A stretch of 35,457 bases of DNA, from positions 1 to 35,457 of the forward strand of contig CADWAF010004815.1 of the NCBI GenBank assembly GCA_902984215.1, written 5' to 3'. Under the pieces are notes generated by a model. It saw only the letters and a program-made list of their open reading frames with translations, ran no database searches and was not told the DNA's origin. This document shows, in pieces, positions 1 through 6,706 of the stretch (its first letter is position 1; every line of letters starts with the position of its first letter). The translations under genes and the position numbers were made by a program. Origin of the DNA: Willaertia magna. Lineage: Eukaryota; Heterolobosea; Eutetramitea; Acrasida; Naegleriidae.

Positions 1-876
1 AGTAGTGATAACAATAATGAAAAACAAAGAGTTTATTTAATTACAGGTACTTCTTCAGGTTTCGGAAGAGAATTTGTTCACACAATTATTGAAAGAGGTG
101 ACAAGGTAATTGCTACTGCAAGAGATGTAAATAAAATTCAAGATCTAGTAAAAGAAGGAGCTCAAGCTTTACAATTAGATGTCACAAGTGGTCTTCCAAC
201 AATTTCAAAAGTTATTGAAGAAGCAATTAAGATTTATGGTCACATTGACGTATTAATTAATAACGCAGCATCTGTCACTAAAGGTACAATTGAAGAAGTT
301 ACACCAGAAGAAACATTTAAACAATTTGATACAAATATCTTTGGTTTATTAAACACAACAAGAGCTATCTTACCTCATATGAGAGAACGTAAAGAAGGAA
401 TTATTGTTAATATTGGATCAATTGGTGGTTTTGGTAGCGCTTCAACAGCTGGTTTATATTGTTCAACAAAATTCGCTTTGGAAGGAATTTCTGAATCTTT
501 ACAAAGTGAAGTTGCACACCTTGGTATTAAGGTTTTATTAGTTGAACCTGGTTATTTTAGAACATCTTTATTAGGACCACAGAATATGATTTCAACTAAT
601 AATAGAATTGAAGATTATGATAAAATTTATAAAGGAATTGATTTTAATGCAATTCATAATACACAAAGGGGAGATCCTAAGAAACTTGCAAAGATTGTGA
701 TTGATGTTGTTACTGGAACTGGAGTTGCAAAAGGAAGAGAAATGCCTTTTAGATTACCATTAGGAGCAGATGCTTATCCTTATATTCTTGATAAATTAAA
801 TAAAGTTAAGGAAGAAATGGAACCTTGGGAGGAAGTTATTAAGAGTACTGACTTGGATGAATTTAAAGAAAAATAA
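1..876 (+). CDS. Short-chain dehydrogenase/reductase (SDR), 5' end cut by window edge
   Basis: The frame is open from base 1 to a TAA at 874-876, giving 291 visible residues; the start lies outside the window. Numbering from the first visible codon, the classical SDR signature is complete: a TGTSSGFG dinucleotide-binding loop at 15-22, the NNAA motif at 87-90, and a catalytic tetrad N112, S140, Y153, K157 (YCSTK). The segment after the lysine, ending in VEPGYFRTSLL, is the usual cofactor and substrate-loop region. SDRs of this type use NAD(P)H to reduce or oxidise a carbonyl or hydroxyl on a small molecule. The TGxSSGFG and PGYFRT pattern resembles the subgroup of oxidoreductases near the retinol/17-beta-hydroxysteroid enzymes, but the substrate cannot be read from sequence. 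An in-frame ATG at 379 would remove the cofactor site, so it is not the real start. Confidence 0.93.
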   Translation, partial: SSDNNNEKQRVYLITGTSSGFGREFVHTIIERGDKVIATARDVNKIQDLVKEGAQALQLDVTSGLPTISKVIEEAIKIYGHIDVLINNAASVTKGTIEEVTPEETFKQFDTNIFGLLNTTRAILPHMRERKEGIIVNIGSIGGFGSASTAGLYCSTKFALEGISESLQSEVAHLGIKVLLVEPGYFRTSLLGPQNMISTNNRIEDYDKIYKGIDFNAIHNTQRGDPKKLAKIVIDVVTGTGVAKGREMPFRLPLGADAYPYILDKLNKVKEEMEPWEEVIKSTDLDEFKEK

Positions 877-976
877 ATTTATTTTTTGTAATATTGAAAA
901 CTTTTTTCGCTAAAATTATTGACCTTGTTTTGACCAGCAGTGCGTTGTAAATTAATTTTGTGTTTTTATAAAAAAA

Positions 977-1465
977 ATGTCTTTAAATGAAAATAAAAAC
1001 GAAGAACTACAAGATTATAGAAATGTTGACAATTCCGATTTTTTAGATGATATAATTAATTTAGAAAAGAATATATATGAAGAAAGTTTAGAAAAAGGAC
1101 AACTATTAGGAGATAGATTAGGTAAAGAAGAAGGTTATCAATTTGGAATATCTTACGGTAGAAAAATTGGAGAAGAAATTGGAGAAACCTTAGGATTTTG
1201 TTTTTATTTAAAGAAATATTTAAATTCTTCCACAAACAACAATAGTATAGAACAAGCGATAAAAGAAAAATTATTAATAACCATTCAACAAATTGAAGAT
1301 ATTATTAATAATAATATTTCTTGGGAGGAACCTGGAAAAACAAATTTGGAAGAAATTTTAGAAAATTTAAGGAATAAAAAGAAATTGTTAGAAATTCGAT
1401 TAAAGAAAATTGTGACAAATAAGAATGTGACAAATGCCTATCAAACTGATAATTATACATTTTAA
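977..1465 (+). CDS. LTO1: LTO1/ORAOV1-like protein (Yae1-domain Fe-S adaptor)
   Basis: This encodes 162 residues starting at an ATG preceded by seven A. Residues about 40-75 hold the Yae1-type repeat of glycines every fourth residue (GQLLGDRLGKEEGYQFG, then GRKIGEEIGETLGF), the defining feature of the LTO1/Yae1 family. Length and layout match eukaryotic LTO1 (ORAOV1). Known LTO1 works with Yae1 as an adaptor that brings the ribosome-recycling ATPase ABCE1 (Rli1) to the cytosolic iron-sulfur assembly (CIA) targeting complex. Here this role is inferred from family membership. The rest is helical and charged, with no membrane segment. The protein ends in Y-T-F, which resembles the C-terminal aromatic tail used by CIA adaptors. 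The gene is single-exon and lies 100 bp after the SDR gene on the same strand. Family assignment is confident on the glycine repeat; distinguishing LTO1 from Yae1 rests mainly on length. Confidence 0.82.
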   Translation: MSLNENKNEELQDYRNVDNSDFLDDIINLEKNIYEESLEKGQLLGDRLGKEEGYQFGISYGRKIGEEIGETLGFCFYLKKYLNSSTNNNSIEQAIKEKLLITIQQIEDIINNNISWEEPGKTNLEEILENLRNKKKLLEIRLKKIVTNKNVTNAYQTDNYTF

Positions 1466-1511
1466 ATTGTTGTAAAATTATTAAAAAATTTAAAGTCTAA
1501 AATAAATAAAA

Positions 1512-3440
1512 TTATAAAATAATTGGAGTTATCTCTGTTGAAGATTTCTGTGATTGAGCAATAATATCTTCCCATTCTTGTCTTAATATAATTGTCTTGT
1601 TTTCATCAAAACATGGACATAAACGTTTCGTTCTAGGATGAGAAGCCTCGCATGTAGTCATAAATCTACCCTTTCCAGTATTATAATAACATTCTTTAGA
1701 TTCATTATCTATTGCAGGTTGATCAGGTCCAGTTTGTGGTCCACAACTTTTACATTCACTACCAAAATGTCTTTTAAGATATTTACAACTATTTAATTCT
1801 TCAAATGAAAATCTATAGCAATCTAAATTATATTTTGATTTACAGAAAGAAGAACATGATTGACCAACATTTGAAATACCAATATCTATAATACTTGGTT
1901 TCTTTGGTGTTTCCCAATTTGGTTCCTTTTTAAATTCACTGATTGGTGCATTAACATTTTCTGTGCCTAAAGATCTTTTTGCAATAGAAACACCTTCAGA
2001 GTAGAATGGAGAATAACTAGCAACTACAATAACTAAATTATCGGCCCATCTAAAGTGCATAACACCATCATATTCATCTCTTATAGGTATTGAATGCCAT
2101 AATTCAAAATACTCTGAAATTGCAACCCATTCTTCATTAACTTGACGATTTATAACTTCATAGAAGAATACAATATTTCTATTTGTATATTTAGTAATTT
2201 CATAAGGATCTTTAAGATATAAGGTACTTGGACTTTTAGTTATTAAATACTTTATAAATTCATTGTAATTGTCTTTCCTTAAATATTCTAAAGTAAATTT
2301 ATCATTTGATCTATCTAATCCATATAGTTTATACTTTCCCTTATCAAAATCTTCTTTTGAGATACCTAAAGGACTAAATCCATTAGGATTAAGTAAATGA
2401 TTTCTAAAGTACCTTTCATATAAAGCAACAGTAGAATGGGTACCTGTATATCCAGAATGATAAATTCTAGGTACTTCTGGATAGATTATTTGCCTTCCTT
2501 GTCTATTCTGATCGGCACGTAAGAAATGATCCCAATGGGTTCTTGGCCATTTGAACTTCCATTCTTTCATCCAATGATTTCTAGAAACTAACCAACCTAA
2601 ACCAATGAAAAAGTCAGTTCTATAAACTAAATTATCATATTTAGCCTTTCCTTTCATACCATTATCATTATAAGCACTAATTGCATAAATAGATGAATCT
2701 TCATGTAAATATTTAGCTGTTTGTGAGAAATAAAGTAAGAAATCGGGTGCAAATAACATATCATCTTCTACAATTATAAAATGTTTAATATTTGGATTAT
2801 TCTCAAATACATGACCTAAAATAAATTTGTAATGAAGTGAAATATGTTCTGCGCCTTCTACTAAATTTCTGCCTTCATATTGAGTTAATATAGGATTATG
2901 CACCATATTAATACTATATTTTCTTGCGATTTGATTTATAACCTTATCATCTCCATATTGATAAATAAATGTATTTTGTCTATTATAATAAAGTACTTGT
3001 TGAAGGGAACGTAAAGTAGCCTCTAGATAGTGAGGTCTTTTAGTTGCAACAATTGCAATAAGGAAAGAAGAAGGATGATATTCCGATGGTATATTATTTG
3101 TAACAAATTCATTATATTTAGGATGGTAGTCTTTAGGGTTTAATATTTGATCTTTACCGGTTTGTTCATCTTTAAGAACTTTAACATCAATTTTTGTTGG
3201 TGGTGGGTTATTATTGTTATTATTATTAATAATAGGAGTAGGGTTATTATTTTCTTGAGGTATTTCTAAATTATTATTATCAAGTCCATTATTATTATTG
3301 TTATTGGTACCTTTTTTAAATCTAAAAGTAAATAAATAACTATGCATATAAATATTATAACCCAGATATAAAACAACTAATATTATAGTAAAATAAAGTA
3401 AAATTTTACGTAAATTTGGTTTCCGAGATGTATTCATCAT
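1512..3440 (-). CDS. GnT-I-like N-acetylglucosaminyltransferase (GT13) with GnT-V-like Cys-rich C-terminus
   Basis: This is a 642-aa type II membrane protein. A short basic cytoplasmic tail is followed by one hydrophobic anchor (about residues 13-28) and an Asn-rich stem (about 45-80). Residues about 125-410 look like family GT13 (MGAT1/POMGNT1): the start VATKRPHYLEATLRSL, the metal/UDP-binding acidic motif E225-D226-D227, then TDFFIGLGW and the HWDHFLR segment. Such enzymes add GlcNAc from UDP-GlcNAc in the Golgi, starting complex N-glycans or extending O-mannose. Residues about 513-610 carry many cysteines in a pattern (GQSC, FC, a central Cys pair, CEASHP, LCPC) that resembles the C-terminal region of MGAT5 (GnT-V, GT18), not of MGAT1. 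The ORF is uninterrupted, so the two parts are one protein. The donor and acceptor specificity are not proven. It converges with the LTO1-like gene (46 bp between the stops). Confidence 0.88.
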   Translation of the reverse strand: MMNTSRKPNLRKILLYFTIILVVLYLGYNIYMHSYLFTFRFKKGTNNNNNNGLDNNNLEIPQENNNPTPIINNNNNNNPPPTKIDVKVLKDEQTGKDQILNPKDYHPKYNEFVTNNIPSEYHPSSFLIAIVATKRPHYLEATLRSLQQVLYYNRQNTFIYQYGDDKVINQIARKYSINMVHNPILTQYEGRNLVEGAEHISLHYKFILGHVFENNPNIKHFIIVEDDMLFAPDFLLYFSQTAKYLHEDSSIYAISAYNDNGMKGKAKYDNLVYRTDFFIGLGWLVSRNHWMKEWKFKWPRTHWDHFLRADQNRQGRQIIYPEVPRIYHSGYTGTHSTVALYERYFRNHLLNPNGFSPLGISKEDFDKGKYKLYGLDRSNDKFTLEYLRKDNYNEFIKYLITKSPSTLYLKDPYEITKYTNRNIVFFYEVINRQVNEEWVAISEYFELWHSIPIRDEYDGVMHFRWADNLVIVVASYSPFYSEGVSIAKRSLGTENVNAPISEFKKEPNWETPKKPSIIDIGISNVGQSCSSFCKSKYNLDCYRFSFEELNSCKYLKRHFGSECKSCGPQTGPDQPAIDNESKECYYNTGKGRFMTTCEASHPRTKRLCPCFDENKTIILRQEWEDIIAQSQKSSTEITPIIL

Positions 3441-3645
3441 TGTTAGTATTTCTTATTTAAATAAAATCAATGAAGATTGTGGATCATTAATTTTTTTTTA
3501 CTTTAGACGAAACAAATGAGGGTTTTGCCTTTCGCAACTCCAAGAGGAATTCAACTGCAGTACGTGTAACGTTTATTTCACTCATAAAACGCTTTTTACA
3601 ATTTTATCGCTTATACTTCCCTCGGTCGAACTACAAATTAAAAAA

Positions 3646-4578
3646 ATGTTTCCTCTCTTCGCCTTAAATGCAACAAGACAAGATTACTTGGACGAACCGG
3701 TTATGTTGTATGATGGCGCTGAAAAGTTAGTATTTTGTGAATGTAAAAGTGGTGTTACCAAATGGCGTCTAAAATTTTATTCTCCAGAGGATGTAAACTA
3801 TACGATAGCTTTGGAACACAAAGGCAAACGAATTAAGGAAAAGGATATTTTTCTTAAAGGTGATAAGAACGACTTTATTACAATTGATATTTCTGATATT
3901 ATGGTGTTCACCAGCGGTTTAACCAGAAAAAACTTTAACTTAGTTTTTTATGACGACACTAGTGTAATTACTAAATCATTTCTCTTCCAAATCTACTCCA
4001 TACGTCTTCATCCAGCACTGCTTTTCGGGGACCCGGTTTGGGAATCCCTTACATTGTTATTTAAGTTATATGCAGATAAAACGGCAAAGAAATTAACAGC
4101 TAAACAATTTCTACTCTTGTTAAATATAATTGTTGGATTAAGAGAAAAGTACTTTAAGAAAGATTATAATGTATTCTATTTGTTAAGGAAGCCAAGTGAT
4201 GTTAATGTAGAAAATTTGGTTATAACGGCTAAAAACTCACATATGCCACGCTCAATTGTAAAATGGGATAGTTGCACTTCAACGTTTAGTGCGTTATATC
4301 AATATTTACTTGTGGAAAAAGAGTTGAAAGATGTATTCAAAGTACTTCTCTCAATTATTGGATGGAGGAAAGGCGAGAATTTCATGTCAGATAAAGAAAT
4401 ATTCGAGGATTTAGTACAAGCAATTAGATTATTTCCAAAGGAATGTCGTTCTAAAACTGAAATTGCAAGAATGGAATATAAACAAGCTTTTGCAAAAGAA
4501 ATTTCTTGGTTTGGCACTCTTTTAAAATTTCCCCTTTATTACCTTAAAACGGTTCAAAAGTATTTGGTGGAAGAATAA
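3646..4578 (+). CDS. Hypothetical protein, 310 aa
   Basis: A clean single-exon frame with an A-run just before the ATG and a TAA stop. I do not recognise a family. The first 120 residues look beta-rich with alternating hydrophobic residues (for example NYTIALEHKGKRIKEKDIFL) and may form a beta-sandwich. The second half is mostly helical, rich in Lys, Leu and Phe, with a tryptophan and a glycine at about 240. There is no clear signal peptide and no convincing transmembrane helix. Codon use is like that of the neighbouring genes, and there is no frame damage. It is divergent from the glycosyltransferase gene, with 205 bp between the two starts, so the two may share a promoter region. Confidence 0.72.
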   Translation: MFPLFALNATRQDYLDEPVMLYDGAEKLVFCECKSGVTKWRLKFYSPEDVNYTIALEHKGKRIKEKDIFLKGDKNDFITIDISDIMVFTSGLTRKNFNLVFYDDTSVITKSFLFQIYSIRLHPALLFGDPVWESLTLLFKLYADKTAKKLTAKQFLLLLNIIVGLREKYFKKDYNVFYLLRKPSDVNVENLVITAKNSHMPRSIVKWDSCTSTFSALYQYLLVEKELKDVFKVLLSIIGWRKGENFMSDKEIFEDLVQAIRLFPKECRSKTEIARMEYKQAFAKEISWFGTLLKFPLYYLKTVQKYLVEE

Positions 4579-5021
4579 TAGTATGTATTTTATTAACATG
4601 ATTACTCAAGGTGAATTATTAAATTATTATTTTCTCTTTTAATTTAGTTTTTTAGTAACTAAAAACGAGCTCTTTATGTTTTATTTTTATTAAATGTGAA
4701 GATTTATACAAAACCTCATTGAGTCTTTTCTAAATTTACTATTAATAATTAAATTATTAATAATGTAAATAAAAAAAATTGAATTGTTAATAAAATATTT
4801 AAACATCTTATAATAAATCAATAAAAATAATTTCTAAATTATTTAATATTATATTATAATTTAATAAAAAATAAATAATAATCTCATTCTACCACAATTA
4901 TTAATTTTTTTAAAATTTTGTTTCCAATCAGAAGCGAAGACGTAAAACGCATTGCTTTCGCACTTTGTTTTTGGGTCGTTAGAGCAAGTTATTTATTAAG
5001 CTTAATTGACTGACAATAAAA
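4579..5021. other. Gene-free AT-rich interval with a 23-bp palindrome
   Basis: This is the space between two convergent genes, the 310-aa protein (+) and the beta-propeller fragment (-). It is extremely AT-rich in its middle and has no coding frame I can support. A perfect inverted repeat of 11-bp arms around one central base lies at 4740-4762. It would form a hairpin in either transcript and could lie in a 3' end or terminator region, but runs of A and T make chance palindromes common here. The last 100 bp are less AT-rich. Confidence 0.6.
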
Positions 5022-5870
5022 TTAAAGAGAAACTGATTGACAATAGCCAGAGTTGTTTCCTCTACAACAAATGTATAACATGTTGTTATTTGCAGTTACT
5101 GCCCTACAAATTGAATAATTGTCACTGACTGGTGTAATTGCTTGTTTAATATTTCCAGTTTCAAAATCTAATTTAATATAACCTTGTCCTTGACTTCCTC
5201 TAACTACATAATCATTATTCTGTAAAACTAATACATTTCCACTCCAATTTCCTTGATATTTAACTGAATACTTTTTCTTAAGTTGTCCATCAGTTGGATT
5301 AATATCCAATGAGAATAAATAGGTACTTGGTTGATTACTTAAACAATAAAACACTAAATTATTATTAATTTTTGCTGCTTCTGAACAGAAATAAAAATCT
5401 GCAAATCCTTCATGTTCTAAGGTAAAGAATGAGTTATACTTTCCATCTTCTTTGTTTAGAATATTCACTTGATAAACTGGACCAGATAAAGCATAAACAT
5501 TTTGTGAACCAACTTTTACTCTACTGGAATTAGGACTAAAGGTTTTATAAATTAATTTACCAGAAAGAGTATGAATTTTTGCAACGTATCTTGAAGAAGA
5601 AGTAATGTATGCCACAGTTGTCAATGAATTATTTAAATATTCATTAACTAAGGTGATACCATTAGTTCCTAAAGTTAAATCAGTGTTTTTCCAAACAACA
5701 GAACCATCATTACCATTAATTCCGTAAATTCCTTTTTGTCCAACAACAATTATAATGTTGTTTGAATCAACTGCAATATGATATACAATACCTAAATCTG
5801 AAAGATTAGTAATTGGAAGAGAACTAGTTCTAAACTGTTTTGCGTAGTGAAGAAGTAAAGTATAAATTCT
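5022..5870 (-). pseudogene. Beta-propeller (PQQ-like) protein fragment without a start codon
   Basis: The frame is open for 283 codons from a TAA at 5871-5873 down to the stop at 5022, but it contains no ATG near its beginning. The first in-frame codons read like mid-protein sequence (an ITNLSDLGIVYHIAVDSNN segment, then GQKGIYGINGNDGSVVW). Repeating units of about 45 residues with hydrophobic strands and a G-x-V/I-W or SGKLIYK turn resemble PQQ/quinoprotein-type beta-propellers. Such repeats are usual in extracellular or scaffold proteins; no enzyme residues are recognisable. Either the N-terminal exon has been lost or it lies upstream behind an intron I cannot place. A candidate acceptor (rc ...AAAACAG) lies near 5834. 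Upstream DNA to 6706 offers no convincing signal-peptide exon. I favour a 5'-truncated gene copy, with moderate confidence. Confidence 0.55.
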
Positions 5871-6706
5871 TTATATTTTAAGTGTTACTTGTTGCTTTCT
5901 ATGAAAAGGAGAGACATAAAATTTTGATGTAAATAACTTCTACAACAAACATCATGAAGCCTCTCCTTTAAGAGACACACGTGTGTAAAAAATACGTCAT
6001 GGTGCATCTTTCTAAAGACATCTAAAAGGTTAACCAGTTCACTTTCATTTACAAGTTCTTTAGTATAAACATTTTTGCTGGAATTAAAAAAATAAAAAAA
6101 AATGAAAAATGTTTTGAATTGGAAGCTTAAATTTCATTGAATTTGGAAGAAAGTGTCACCCACAAAAAACTAAAGATGTGAAATGGGTCAACCAACTTCA
6201 ACCATCTCGTAAACAAACCTTAAATATGTCAGTTTTACCTAATAAAACCATCAAGTTATTGAAGGATGCTTTTCCGACTACATGTAAGATATTAAAAAAT
6301 AATCTTTAATACTTATAACTAATCAAAATTACTTTTTCAATTTTTTCTTACCTAATTTTACTTCAATCTGAAATACATATACTGTATGTATTCCTCCAAT
6401 TCTTTTCCTATTTAATTACAAAAGCAAGACCTTTACAATACAAATGGTTGGATAACAAGAATTGTGGAGTCTATCTTTCCACTTCTTTTAGTCCATAAAC
6501 AAATTTACTTCTTCCCCCGATGGTTACTACCTTGACATTTGCGTTTGTACAGCCTTTTAAAAAAACTAATGCATTAATGAGGGGAGTAATTTTGACAGTT
6601 AGTGTTCGTAACTTATTTTTGGTGTAGACTATTGAATATTTATAGTTATTCATTCAAGAGAATCGAAAAAAAAATAAACTAACCACTTAACTGACCACTT
6701 AAAATT
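5871..6706. other. Long non-coding or degraded interval
   Basis: This 836-bp stretch holds no gene I can support. It contains short inverted repeats (arms 5905-5913 and 5961-5969; 6372-6379 and 6385-6392) and a 12-bp palindrome centred on CACGTG at 5975-5986. A codon-like plus-strand stretch from about 6129 to 6275 has no start codon and ends at a GTAAGA that looks like a splice donor. A second short plus-strand stretch at about 6436-6490 reads with a CGVY motif. These may be remnants of a dead multi-exon gene. A 60-codon minus-strand frame at 6471-6653 has no recognisable content. The last bases are the leader of the histidine kinase gene. Confidence 0.45.

Noticed and set aside
4740..4762. 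Palindrome as a transposon terminal repeat
   Set aside because: There is no partner repeat, no target duplication and no transposase; such AT palindromes are expected by chance in this composition.
6471..6653. 60-aa minus-strand ORF
   Set aside because: It is short, lacks any recognisable motif and lies in degraded intergenic DNA.
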